Notes under the pieces: generated by a model
Databases searched by the model: none
What the model was told of the DNA's origin: nothing
The model's input: only the letters and a program-made list of their open reading frames with translations
Shown: positions 1-8,536 of the stretch, piece by piece
Layout of the letters: each line of letters opens with the position of its first letter
How positions within the stretch are numbered: the stretch's first letter is position 1
Program-made: the position numbers and the translations under genes
Assembly (NCBI GenBank): GCA_017620975.1
Contig: JAGAUD010000021.1
Coordinates: forward strand, 1 to 37,903
Origin: Lachnospiraceae bacterium
Lineage (GTDB): Bacteria > Bacillota_A > Clostridia > Lachnospirales > Lachnospiraceae
Length of the DNA: 37,903 nt
Direction: 5' to 3'

Positions 1-1
1 C

Positions 2-82
2 GATTTCATCAAGGAGCACTGTTCCGGATTAATCGACGTTGAAAACATTACACCAGAAAAACACGATGCCTTGCCACTTTAA
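2..82 (+). CDS. 3' end of an unidentified gene (partial)
   Basis: The reading frame entering the window at base 2 stays open for 26 codons and ends at TAA 80-82, with C-terminal residues ending HDALPL. The codons look coding (mixed, with no early stop), but the tail is too short to assign a family. It lies 26 bp upstream of the leader ORF of the sigma factor, so it is the previous gene on the same strand. It could also be an accidental open frame. Confidence 0.4.
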   Translation, partial: DFIKEHCSGLIDVENITPEKHDALPL

Positions 83-108
83 CGGTCTGGATACACCAAG
101 GGGGTACT

Positions 109-177
109 ATGCAATACGGTGGGTTATTCATCGCTTACAAAGAAGGGGAAAACAGAGATGGAACAGCAGATGGATGA
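109..177 (+). CDS. Possible 22-residue leader peptide upstream of and overlapping the sigma factor gene
   Basis: ATG at 109 follows a very strong ribosome binding site (AAGGGGG, about 99-105) at ideal spacing and encodes 22 residues beginning MQYGGLFIAY before TGA 175-177. It overlaps the sigma factor start (ATG 158) by 20 bp in a different frame. The site is much better than most in the window. This suggests either a translated coupling peptide or an upstream start whose frame was lost. No family is recognised. Translation is inferred from the ribosome binding site only. Confidence 0.35.
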   Translation: MQYGGLFIAYKEGENRDGTADG

Positions 178-676
178 TAATAATTCACAAATGAAAGAAA
201 AAGTGGATTTTTTCGTTAAATTTTATCGGGAGAACTATACAAGGGTGTTTAACTTCGTGTACAGAACCCAGGCACGGAAAGATGCCATGGCTGTCGAAGA
301 TATCACACAAAGCACTTTCTTCGAAGCATGGAGAAAAATAGATATTCTGTTGTCCCACCCTAATCAGACCGGATGGCTGATGGAGACGGCGAGAAGGAAA
401 GCCTGGTCCCAGTTAAAAAAGTGCTCTTCAAAGGAAATCGGCTATGATGATTGTCAGGAAGAGCCTTATGTAGAAAGTGAGTACAATGTACTGGAACTGC
501 AAATGATGATTGATGAATCCCTTAACGCTGAGGAAAAGAAGCTTTTCACTAAGTATTTTATAGAGAAGAATTCAGCAAAGATAATGGCTCAACAGGAAAA
601 CATGAGTGAAGGAGCCTTCAAGGTTAAGATGCATCGTATTCGAAAGAAAGTGCAGGAACACTTCAAAGAATTCTGA
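158..676 (+). CDS. RNA polymerase sigma factor, ECF/sigma-70 family
   Basis: Encodes 172 residues. The N-terminal half resembles sigma region 2: a helical stretch with FRENYTRVFNFVYR-like spacing, then an acidic VEDITQSTFFEAW segment typical of the core-binding and -10-binding helices of ECF factors. The C-terminal third (about residues 120-172) resembles region 4, a helix-turn-helix ending in basic KVKMHRIRKKVQEH. ECF factors redirect RNA polymerase to a small stress or envelope regulon. A GTG at 119 would give 13 extra residues, but ATG 158 has the ribosome binding site AAGGGG at 142-147 and is preferred. No anti-sigma gene is adjacent; the next genes are a two-component pair transcribed from their own promoter. 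The family is fairly secure, the regulon unknown. Confidence 0.8.
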   Translation: MEQQMDDNNSQMKEKVDFFVKFYRENYTRVFNFVYRTQARKDAMAVEDITQSTFFEAWRKIDILLSHPNQTGWLMETARRKAWSQLKKCSSKEIGYDDCQEEPYVESEYNVLELQMMIDESLNAEEKKLFTKYFIEKNSAKIMAQQENMSEGAFKVKMHRIRKKVQEHFKEF

Positions 677-719
677 TTTTTATTGGCTTATCTGTTGTTT
701 CTATTTTGTTGTAGAAAGC

Positions 720-748
720 TTCACAGATTCATCACATTTTGGTAATAT
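720..748 (+). promoter_or_regulatory. Vegetative-type promoter of the two-component operon
   Basis: TTCACA at 720-725, a 17-bp spacer and TAATAT at 743-748 resemble a sigma-A promoter, 43 bp before the response regulator ATG at 791. An overlapping TATACT at 746-751 could serve instead. No terminator is visible between the sigma factor gene and this promoter. Confidence 0.55.
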
Positions 749-790
749 ACTATACATGAGTAAATTTGTTGCAGCCATGGAGGAGTGATT

Positions 791-1468
791 ATGGACAGAT
801 TGAAAATTTTAGTAGTAGATGATGAGAGCAGGATGCGTAAGCTGGTCAGAGATTTCCTCGTGAAAAATAACTTTGATGTGATAGAAGCAGAAGACGGAGA
901 ACGGGCTGTGGATATTTTTTTCAAAGAGAAAGATATCGCCTTGATCGTTCTGGATGTGATGATGCCCAAAATGGATGGTTGGCAGGTTTGCCGGGAGGTA
1001 AGGGAATATTCCAAAGTGCCGATTATCATGTTGACTGCAAGAGGTGATGAGAGGGATGAACTGCAGGGCTTTGAACTGGGAGTGGACGAGTATATTTCCA
1101 AACCTTTCAGCCCCAAGATTCTGGTTGCGAGGATAGAGGCAATCTTACGGCGTACCAATCTGAGAGAACAAAGCGAGAAGCTTTCTTACTGTGGTATTGT
1201 TGTGGATAAGGCGGCACATCAGGTATTGATTGACGGAGAACAGGTTGAACTTAGCTATAAAGAATTTGAACTCCTGACTTATTTTATTGAAAATAAGGGA
1301 ATTGCGCTTTCCAGGGAAAAAATTCTGAACAACGTATGGAACTATGATTATTTCGGAGATGCACGTACCATAGATACTCATGTCAAGAAGCTGCGCAGTA
1401 AGCTGGGAACCAAAGGCGATCTGATTAAGACCATATGGGGTATGGGATACAAGCTGGGAGACGAGTAG
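791..1468 (+). CDS. Two-component response regulator, OmpR/PhoB family
   Basis: Encodes 225 residues. The receiver domain (about 1-118) has the acidic pair D10/D11, the phosphoacceptor D55 in LIVLDVMMPKMDGW, T82 and the switch lysine K104 in the YISKPF motif. The C-terminal half (about 128-225) is a winged-helix DNA-binding domain with the typical SYKEFELLTYF start and RTIDTHVKKLRSKL recognition region. It is a cytoplasmic transcription regulator phosphorylated by the kinase encoded 2 bp downstream. ATG 791 is preferred over GTG 785 because GGAGGAG at 779-785 sits 5-6 bp before it. The target genes cannot be deduced from the sequence. Confidence 0.93.
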   Translation: MDRLKILVVDDESRMRKLVRDFLVKNNFDVIEAEDGERAVDIFFKEKDIALIVLDVMMPKMDGWQVCREVREYSKVPIIMLTARGDERDELQGFELGVDEYISKPFSPKILVARIEAILRRTNLREQSEKLSYCGIVVDKAAHQVLIDGEQVELSYKEFELLTYFIENKGIALSREKILNNVWNYDYFGDARTIDTHVKKLRSKLGTKGDLIKTIWGMGYKLGDE

Positions 1469-1470
1469 CC

Positions 1471-2940
1471 ATGAAGCATTCTATCAGAAAACAGTTTGCA
1501 TTGATTTTTATAGGACTTTTGGCAGGCACATTGATGCTCTGCTGGATGATTAATACCATTTTTCTGGAGAGGTACTACGTGTACAGTAAAGAAGAAAAAA
1601 TCAATGCAGCATATGAGAAAATAAACCGCGCTACCGGCATGAGTGATAAAGTTGAGATGGATGCGCTGAAAGATCTGACCAGAACCTGTTTTCAGGATAA
1701 TATCCTGGCAGTGGTGATCAATCTGAACAGTGAACCTGTGTATACTTCGCCTAATGGCGGTGATGAATTCCTGCTGTCAGTCGTAAGATACCGAATCGGA
1801 GGCTATCCCGGGGTCGAAGCAGATAGGATTGATACATTTTATGATAAGTCTTCCAATGAATATCTGGGACGTTTCGGAACCATGAACAATGGCAATTCCT
1901 ATCTGATCTGTACGCCTGTAGAAAGTATCCGTGCCAGTGTGGCGCTTGCCAACAGATTTCTGGCATACGTAGGTAGTATTATGGTGATGGTGGGTGGTAT
2001 CCTTATCTGGTTTGTTACAAGGAAAATAACGGAGCCGATATTGGAGCTTGCATCCATTTCTGAAAGTATTGCGAACCTTGATTTTGAGGCAAAGTATCAA
2101 GGGTATTCTGAGAATGAAATCGCTCTTTTAGGTGAAAATATGAACAAGCTGTCGGAATCACTTGAGCGGACGATTTCTGAGTTGAAGACTGCTAATAATG
2201 AATTACAGAAGGATATTGAGAAAAAAGAAAAGATAGATGAAATGAGGAAGGAATTCCTGGCTAACGTGTCTCACGAACTGAAGACACCTATCGCATTGAT
2301 TCAGGGCTATGCGGAAGGATTACAGGAAGGAATCACAGACGATCCGGAGAGTATGCAGTTTTACTGCGAGGTAATTGTTGATGAGGCTGCTAAAATGAAT
2401 CAGATGGTGAAGAAACTGATGACACTGAATCAGCTGGAATTCGGCAATGACACGGTTGCGATGGAACGGTTTGACATTGTGACTTTGATCCGTAATTATA
2501 TCCAGTCGGCACAGATAATGACAAAGCAGCATGATATAGATGTGAGAATGGAAGATTACCCCAGGATATTTGTGTGGGGGGATGAATTCAAGACGGAAGA
2601 AGTATTTATGAACTATTTTACCAATGCAGTGAATCATTGTCTGGCCGGACTTTCGGAAAGCGGCAGAAAGATCATTGATGTACGTATATTGCAGCAGAAT
2701 GGTAAAATCAGAGTTACGGTTTTCAATACCGGTACACCGATTCCGGAGGAATCTTTGCCTCATCTTTGGGAAAAGTTTTTTAAGGTGGACAAGGCAAGAA
2801 CAAGGGAATATGGCGGCAGCGGTGTAGGGCTTTCTATTGTAAAAGCAATCATGGAATCTATGAATCAACAGTATGGGGTTCAGAATTTTACCAATGGAGT
2901 CATGTTCTGGTTTGAACTGGAAGCCGTGCAGGAATCTTAA
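1471..2940 (+). CDS. Membrane sensor histidine kinase partner of the upstream regulator
   Basis: Encodes 489 residues. A first membrane segment at about 9-30 and a second at about 163-183 enclose an extracytoplasmic sensor region of roughly 130 residues. HAMP linker follows, then a coiled-coil, the HisKA motif NVSHELKTP with phosphorylated H268, the N-box around N385, and G-boxes VFNTGTPIP and GGSGVGL near 418-454. Asn in place of Asp in the first G-box is common in VanS-like kinases and does not imply inactivity. The ATG at 1471 begins 2 bp after the regulator stop; the frame is open further upstream inside the regulator gene, but that would duplicate coding and is less likely. The pair forms one operon. 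The signal sensed is unknown. Confidence 0.92.
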   Translation: MKHSIRKQFALIFIGLLAGTLMLCWMINTIFLERYYVYSKEEKINAAYEKINRATGMSDKVEMDALKDLTRTCFQDNILAVVINLNSEPVYTSPNGGDEFLLSVVRYRIGGYPGVEADRIDTFYDKSSNEYLGRFGTMNNGNSYLICTPVESIRASVALANRFLAYVGSIMVMVGGILIWFVTRKITEPILELASISESIANLDFEAKYQGYSENEIALLGENMNKLSESLERTISELKTANNELQKDIEKKEKIDEMRKEFLANVSHELKTPIALIQGYAEGLQEGITDDPESMQFYCEVIVDEAAKMNQMVKKLMTLNQLEFGNDTVAMERFDIVTLIRNYIQSAQIMTKQHDIDVRMEDYPRIFVWGDEFKTEEVFMNYFTNAVNHCLAGLSESGRKIIDVRILQQNGKIRVTVFNTGTPIPEESLPHLWEKFFKVDKARTREYGGSGVGLSIVKAIMESMNQQYGVQNFTNGVMFWFELEAVQES

Positions 2941-2959
2941 GAGGATAAGGAAATATTAT

Positions 2960-4243
2960 ATGAGGGAAGAAGAAAATAGTAAGCAAAGGGTTCTGCTGGT
3001 AGGAGTAGATACCGGAGAGGAAGAGGATTTTGACCGCTCTATGGAAGAACTGGGGAGCCTTGCCGAAGCATGTGATATGCAGGTGGCAGGGATCATTACC
3101 CAGCGCATGGAGGCGGTTCATAAGGCATTGTATATAGGCAGCGGTAAGGTAAAAGAAGTAAAGGAATTTGCTCACAATGTGGAAGCAGATATCATATGCT
3201 TTGATAATGCATTGTCGCCGTCACAAATCAGGAATCTGGGAGATGAACTGGAATTGCCTATTTTAGACAGGACGAATCTGATTCTTGATATTTTTGCTAC
3301 AAGGGCTCAGACAAGAGAAGCTAAGCTTCAGGTGGAGACGTCCAGGCTGCAGTATCTGCTGCCCAGACTGGTAGGAATGAGGGATTCTCTGAGCCGTCAG
3401 GGCGGTGGCAGCGGCAGCATGAGCAATAAAGGTGCCGGTGAGAAGAAGCTGGAACTGGATAGACGTAAGATTGAGCATAGAATAGCAGAACTCAGGAAAG
3501 AACTGGAGGATATTGCAAAGGAACGCATCACGCAACGTAAAAAGCGAGCCGGATCCCGTACACCACAGGTGGCACTGGTGGGTTACACCAACGCAGGAAA
3601 GTCGACGATCATGAATCAGATGGTAGAGCGTTACGGTGATAATCCTGCTAAGAAGGTGCTGGAAAAAGATATGTTGTTTGCCACGCTGGAAACAGCGATC
3701 CGGACAATTGAGTCAGGAGACAATAAGCCGTTCTTCCTGGCAGATACGGTAGGATTCATTCATAAGCTGCCCCATGGACTGGTTAAGGCCTTTCAGTCTA
3801 CACTGGAAGAGGTGAAGTATGCAGATCTTCTGGTGCAGGTGGTGGATTTTTCTGACAGCCATTATAAACAGCAGATGGAAGTCACAGCGCAGACTCTGAA
3901 GGAATTGGAAGCCGGCGATATTCCCATGATTTATGTTTATAACAAAGCAGACCTGGCTGGTGTAGAACAGCTGCCTAAAGTCAGAGAGCAGCAAATTTAT
4001 ATGTCTGCTGTAAATGGAATTGGAATAGAAGAATTGGCTAAGATGATTCAGGATAAAGTCTATGCCGGGCATGTGACAGGTGAATTCCTGATTCCGTATC
4101 AGAAGGGAAGTATCGCTTCTTACTTTTGCGATAATGCGAAAGTACTTATTCAGGAATACCGGGAAGACGGTATTTATATGCAGGTGGAATGTTACAGACA
4201 GGATATTGAAAGATTCAGGGAATACTGTACTTCTGAAGATTAA
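2960..4243 (+). CDS. hflX: Ribosome-associated GTPase HflX
   Basis: Encodes 427 residues. The N-terminal HflX domain includes the signature region around DRTNLILDIFATRAQTREAK, followed by the Gly-rich loop GGGSGS, a charged coiled coil, then the G domain: G1 GYTNAGKS, G3 DTVGF, G4 NKAD and a G5-like MSA. HflX binds the 50S subunit and rescues stalled or heat-damaged ribosomes, or acts in hibernation. The open frame extends into the kinase gene, but ATG 2960 has AAGAGGATAAGG just upstream and gives the family's normal length. It begins 19 bp after the kinase stop, so read-through from the two-component operon is likely. Identification is secure. Confidence 0.95.
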   Translation: MREEENSKQRVLLVGVDTGEEEDFDRSMEELGSLAEACDMQVAGIITQRMEAVHKALYIGSGKVKEVKEFAHNVEADIICFDNALSPSQIRNLGDELELPILDRTNLILDIFATRAQTREAKLQVETSRLQYLLPRLVGMRDSLSRQGGGSGSMSNKGAGEKKLELDRRKIEHRIAELRKELEDIAKERITQRKKRAGSRTPQVALVGYTNAGKSTIMNQMVERYGDNPAKKVLEKDMLFATLETAIRTIESGDNKPFFLADTVGFIHKLPHGLVKAFQSTLEEVKYADLLVQVVDFSDSHYKQQMEVTAQTLKELEAGDIPMIYVYNKADLAGVEQLPKVREQQIYMSAVNGIGIEELAKMIQDKVYAGHVTGEFLIPYQKGSIASYFCDNAKVLIQEYREDGIYMQVECYRQDIERFREYCTSED

Positions 4244-4298
4244 AATATAGCATGCCGGAGAAGCGGGAAAAGAAAATCGTATGTTTTAAAAATTTTTG

Positions 4299-4327
4299 TA
4301 GACAGAAGTGAACTTTTATGTTATTAT
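4299..4327 (+). promoter_or_regulatory. Promoter upstream of tRNA-Arg
   Basis: TAGACA at 4299-4304 and TATTAT at 4322-4327 are separated by 17 bp and lie about 65 bp before the tRNA. A GCTG...CAGC hairpin with one bulge (about 4366-4384) lies between. It may also drive the downstream SH3 gene, since no T-run terminator hairpin is seen after the tRNA. Confidence 0.5.
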
Positions 4328-4391
4328 AGTCAGGGTGATGTAATAATTCTGTAACATTTGTGGGCGGCTGGTCAGCTTGACAGCTAACTTT

Positions 4392-4463
4392 GCATCCGTA
4401 GTCTAATGGATAGAACGGAGGCCTCCGACGCCTTTAATGCAGGTTCGATTCCTGTCGGATGCA
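4392..4463 (+). tRNA. tRNA-Arg, anticodon CCG
   Basis: A full cloverleaf can be folded by hand. The 7-bp acceptor GCATCCG (4392-4398) pairs with CGGATGC (4456-4462), discriminator A 4463. The anticodon stem GAGGC/GCCTT (4418-4422/4430-4434) holds the loop CTCCGAC with anticodon CCG at 4425-4427. A 5-bp T stem closes TTCGATT (4444-4450). The D stem has one C-A mismatch. The 3' CCA is not encoded. It reads the arginine codon CGG. Confidence 0.95.
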
Positions 4464-4537
4464 TTTTACATCACCTGTTTTTTTATCTGTTTTTGGACTT
4501 ATGTTAATTGTGAAATGAATTGGAGAAGGGTATATTT

Positions 4538-5779
4538 ATGTGGAAAGATAAAATGCGATTTCTACGGGATGCAGTTGTCAGGCATAGTAAAGTTGCATTT
4601 CCGATCATTGTAGTTGCTGCAGTGGCGGTAACGGTTGCGTTTGCTCTGGGTGCGGGACATGTGGAAGAGCAGATGCAGGAATCTCGGCCTGAGGAGACAG
4701 TGGAAAGCACCGTAGAAGAAGTGGTTTTGGCTCAGGAGGACAAGGAAGTACCTCTTGATAATAAGGAAATTGAAGGTTTATATACGCTGATGGCTACCTA
4801 TTATAACGCGTTGGCCAATGGAGATGTGGCTACGATACAGACCATCAGTAATTATGTGGAAGATACGGAAATGATCCGTATTCAGGAATTGAGTAAGTAC
4901 ATTGAAAGCTATCCGACTATAGAGATATATACCAAGGAAGGACCGGTGGAGAATTCCTATATTGCGTATGTATATACTTATGTTACTTTTTATGGTTATG
5001 AACAGCAGATTCCGGGGCTCATGACTTTTTATGTGTGCACAGATGAGAATGGCAACCTGTACCTGAATGAAGGGGAGACAGCAGAAGAAGTTCTGGAATA
5101 TGTTAAGACCGTAAGTCTGCAGGATGATGTAGTAGAACTAACGAATAAGACGAATACAGAATACAATGAAGTGCTTCGCAATAATCTGCAGCTGGCTGAT
5201 TATATCAGTGAACTGGAGAGAGAAGTGAGTCAGGCTACCGGCGAAGCCCTTGCTGAACAGATTGCTGAGACTCAGACCAATGAAGGAGGAAGCGATCAGA
5301 CGCCCGAGGAAGGCGGTAACGTTGAAGGCGAGCAGCCTTCCGGCGACACAGAAAGCGAGCAGACGCCTGCAGAAACCGGTCCTGTATATGCTAAGGCCAC
5401 GACTACCGTAAATGTAAGAAGCTCTGACAGTGAGCAGGCTGATAAGCTTGGAAAGGTGTCAGGCGGCACCCGTGTTCAGATAGTAGAACAGCTGGCAAAT
5501 GGCTGGATCAAGATTGTATTTGAGGGAAAGGATGGCTTCATTAAGTCACAGTATCTGCAGATAGAAGGTAGTGCTTCAGCTAATACAGGCGGTGATGCCA
5601 TTAAGACAGTAAAGGCCACAACTAATGTAAACATGAGAAAAGAAGCCAGTCAGACATCGGAGAAGATTGGTGTGGTAGTCGGCGGAGATACTTTAGAGGT
5701 TCTGTCCGAAGCCAATGGTTGGAGTCAGGTAAGATACAATGGCACTGTGGGCTATGTAAAGTCAGAATATCTGCAGTAG
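4538..5779 (+). CDS. Membrane-anchored protein with two C-terminal bacterial SH3 domains
   Basis: Encodes 413 residues. A short basic N-terminus and one hydrophobic segment (about residues 19-39) act as an uncleaved anchor or signal. An alpha/beta region of about 60-225 resembles a Tim44/NTF2-like fold in length but is not identified. A Glu/Gln/Gly/Ser/Thr-rich linker (about 235-280) leads to two tandem SH3_3 repeats (about 281-343 and 354-412), each with the V-N-V/M-R start and the G-W/K-D-G-F/Y-V/I-K-S-Q/E-Y-L ending. Bacterial SH3 domains usually bind peptidoglycan, so a cell-wall role outside the membrane is likely. ATG 4538 is chosen over TTG 4520 because GGAGAAGGG lies 7 bp upstream. 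A terminator follows about 110 bp downstream. Confidence 0.85.
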   Translation: MWKDKMRFLRDAVVRHSKVAFPIIVVAAVAVTVAFALGAGHVEEQMQESRPEETVESTVEEVVLAQEDKEVPLDNKEIEGLYTLMATYYNALANGDVATIQTISNYVEDTEMIRIQELSKYIESYPTIEIYTKEGPVENSYIAYVYTYVTFYGYEQQIPGLMTFYVCTDENGNLYLNEGETAEEVLEYVKTVSLQDDVVELTNKTNTEYNEVLRNNLQLADYISELEREVSQATGEALAEQIAETQTNEGGSDQTPEEGGNVEGEQPSGDTESEQTPAETGPVYAKATTTVNVRSSDSEQADKLGKVSGGTRVQIVEQLANGWIKIVFEGKDGFIKSQYLQIEGSASANTGGDAIKTVKATTNVNMRKEASQTSEKIGVVVGGDTLEVLSEANGWSQVRYNGTVGYVKSEYLQ

Positions 5780-5886
5780 TTTTGTGGATAGTGTCTGTTA
5801 AGCCACGGAATCATGAGCTATTAACCGCAACAATAGAAATGCTTATCATGTATTATTTTGCATGAAGCGGTAATAATGAGAATAGT

Positions 5887-5920
5887 AAGATGCTTTCAGG
5901 TAACCGGAAGCATCTTTTTT
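5887..5920 (+). terminator. Rho-independent terminator
   Basis: AGATGCTT (5888-5895) pairs with AAGCATCT (5908-5915), with extra G-T and C-G pairs and an AGGTAACC loop, followed by six T. It closes the SH3 gene transcript, or ends a short RNA starting downstream of that gene. Confidence 0.85.
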
Positions 5921-6025
5921 GATTCGCGCGATAAGAAGTGCATTTGGCGAGTGGCGCGTGCTATGTGCCGCAGAGCGTTACATGGCAGTCTATCGCAGGA
6001 AACGCTTTGAGAGAGGAGAGCAGTG

Positions 6026-6457
6026 ATGAAATCACAGGAACTGAATATTTACAGAGAGATTCAGCGAAATACCGAAATGGCTATGACTGCCATCGATACG
6101 ATATCCGATAAGATATATGACGACCAGCTGGCAATGCAGGTGGCCAGACAGAATATGAAATATTCAGAACTTCACAACATAGCACTGGACCAGATATTAA
6201 AAGCAAAGGCGCAGCCCTATCGTACCAATCATCTATCCGATATGATGCTGAAAGCAGGAATTCATTATAATACCATGCTGAATACAAGTACAGGTCACAT
6301 TGCAGAGATGATGATCCAAGGAAGCAATAGTGGAATTCTGGAGATGAACAAGGTGCTTAATCATAATGAGGAAGCAGGAGATAAACCGACAGCCCTGGCA
6401 AAACAGCTGATTGATTTTGAGGAGAAAAACATCGAAAGATTGAAGAAGTACCTATAA
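6026..6457 (+). CDS. Conserved-looking helical protein of unknown function
   Basis: Encodes 143 residues. No family is recognised. The sequence is rich in Met, Gln, Asn, Asp and Lys, with no signal peptide or membrane segment, and appears almost wholly alpha-helical. A central HNIALDQILKAKAQPYR region and a C-terminal IDFEEKNIERLKKYL amphipathic helix suggest a four-helix bundle or coiled coil. Start: ATG 6026 follows AGGAG 6014-6018 at good spacing; GTG 6023 in the same frame would be too close. The gene stands alone between the upstream terminator and the gdhA promoter region, so it is probably monocistronic, yet no clear promoter is visible in its GC-rich upstream stretch (5925-6010). Confidence 0.7.
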   Translation: MKSQELNIYREIQRNTEMAMTAIDTISDKIYDDQLAMQVARQNMKYSELHNIALDQILKAKAQPYRTNHLSDMMLKAGIHYNTMLNTSTGHIAEMMIQGSNSGILEMNKVLNHNEEAGDKPTALAKQLIDFEEKNIERLKKYL

Positions 6458-6483
6458 TTTATTGTCCTAAAAGTGCAGTATAG

Positions 6484-6518
6484 TGCACATATTGTATACA
6501 TGTATAATATGTTGTGCA
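6484..6518. promoter_or_regulatory. Palindrome with flanking dyad upstream of gdhA
   Basis: TATACATGTATA at 6495-6506 is a perfect 12-bp palindrome. It is flanked by TGCACATAT on the left and ATATGTTGTGCA on the right, which extend the symmetry with a 3-bp interruption. It lies 65 bp upstream of the gdhA -35 box. It could be a repressor or activator operator; the regulator is unknown. Confidence 0.4.
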
Positions 6519-6570
6519 ATTTGTATAAAAAAGCGTCAAAAACTTTTTCAATTTAGTGAGATAAAGTAAG

Positions 6571-6599
6571 TTGTGAAAATTGAAAAGTCGTTATATAAT
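6571..6599 (+). promoter_or_regulatory. gdhA promoter
   Basis: TTGTGA at 6571-6576, a 17-bp spacer and a perfect TATAAT at 6594-6599. Transcription would start near 6606, leaving a leader of about 100 nt before the gdhA start, with a strong GGAGG just ahead of ATG 6709. Confidence 0.75.
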
Positions 6600-6690
6600 A
6601 AGACGTGGGTAAGAAATGTCGTGGAAGCAGATGGCGTTATCCATGGTGTTTCATATTATCGCTTTTAAGTTTATATCATGTATACTGTAA

Positions 6691-8043
<1,353 letters not shown>

Positions 8044-8066
8044 AGTATAATTATTCAAAAAATGAG

Positions 8067-8109
8067 AACCCTACACGTTGCGGGAAACGTCAATAGTGTA
8101 GGGTTTTTT
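8067..8109 (+). terminator. gdhA terminator
   Basis: A perfect 10-bp stem, AACCCTACAC (8067-8076) with GTGTAGGGTT (8096-8105), encloses a loop containing a smaller CGTT/AACG hairpin and runs into TTTTTT. Very strong. Confidence 0.92.
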
Positions 8110-8280
8110 GCATTTTAGCAGATGCATGAAAATGCAGTAAAACAAGCGACTTATACATGGAAAAAAGGGATAACGGGGTCAAAACATAGCACAGGGTAAT
8201 CAATGAAATTTCGATTTGTTCTAAACAAGAATTTTGAAAACAAGATTGTCGGTTTATGTTAATTGTGATACACTACCAAC
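8110..8280. other. Non-coding stretch before the toxin locus
   Basis: No plausible gene is present. The inverted repeat TGCATTTT/AAAATGCA (8109-8116/8129-8136) lies just after the gdhA terminator. AT-rich sequence around 8234-8272 contains TTGAAA and an extended -10-like TGTGATACA (8264-8272) that may be the toxin promoter, but spacing between the two is not canonical. Confidence 0.5.
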
Positions 8281-8344
8281 ATGAGAAGTAATCGTGTACA
8301 GAGTGGTAGCCTCCCATACTAGAGATAGAGGGGAGGTGGTGCTG

Positions 8345-8440
8345 ATGGATATGTATGAAGTTTTAAGCCTGTTATTTTTAGGCGGTACTTTCCTTGTTGC
8401 ACTGCTTGCCTACATAGATAGGAACAACAAGCGAAAATAA
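8345..8440 (+). CDS. Small holin-like membrane toxin (type I toxin-antitoxin)
   Basis: Encodes 31 residues: a short acidic start (MDMYEVL), one hydrophobic membrane helix (about residues 6-23) and a charged basic tail ending DRNNKRK. This matches the putative holin-like toxin (Hol-Tox) group of Firmicutes, whose YEVLSLLFL-like start and LVALLAYI helix are typical, and resembles TxpA/Fst-type pore-forming toxins. These kill or arrest the host cell from the cytoplasmic face when not silenced by an antisense RNA. ATG 8345 has GGGGAGGTGG (8329-8338) at good spacing. The gene is followed at once by a bidirectional terminator, with an antisense promoter beyond it. Family recognition is from memory; toxicity is inferred. 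Confidence 0.75.
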   Translation: MDMYEVLSLLFLGGTFLVALLAYIDRNNKRK

Positions 8441-8530
8441 AAAAGCCACTCCTGTCTTGGCCGACGAGTGACTTTTTTAGTTACATCATTTGAGGCTAAC
8501 CACTTTGTGGGCGGTTGCTTCTCTTTCTTT
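8437..8530 (-). ncRNA. Predicted antisense RNA antitoxin
   Basis: The minus strand carries a consensus promoter (8537-8565) that would start an RNA near 8530, running toward the toxin gene and ending at the shared terminator after about 90 nt. The RNA contains a CCAC/GTGG hairpin (around 8500-8510) and is fully complementary to the toxin mRNA across the terminator (about 40 nt). This convergent layout with a shared terminator is that of the Fst/par and TxpA/RatA type I systems. Existence and ends are predictions. Confidence 0.6.
8439..8478. terminator. Bidirectional terminator shared by toxin mRNA and antisense RNA
   Basis: AAAAAAGCCACTC (8439-8451) pairs with GAGTGACTTTTTT (8466-8478) with one A-C mismatch, plus an inner GTC/GAC. 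It carries a T run on each strand, so it can stop transcription from both sides. It begins within the toxin stop codon. Confidence 0.85.
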
Positions 8531-8536
8531 ATGTTT

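Noticed and set aside
606..788. Plus-strand 60-codon frame after the sigma factor
   Set aside because: It overlaps the sigma gene 3' end and the two-component promoter, with no ribosome binding site.
2725..2740. Histidine kinase possibly inactive because the first G-box has Asn instead of Asp
   Set aside because: This change is common in VanS-type kinases that remain active, and H268, N-box and second G-box are intact.
8345..8440. Prophage holin
   Set aside because: No phage genes are nearby; a 31-residue single-helix protein with an antisense RNA promoter fits a type I toxin better.
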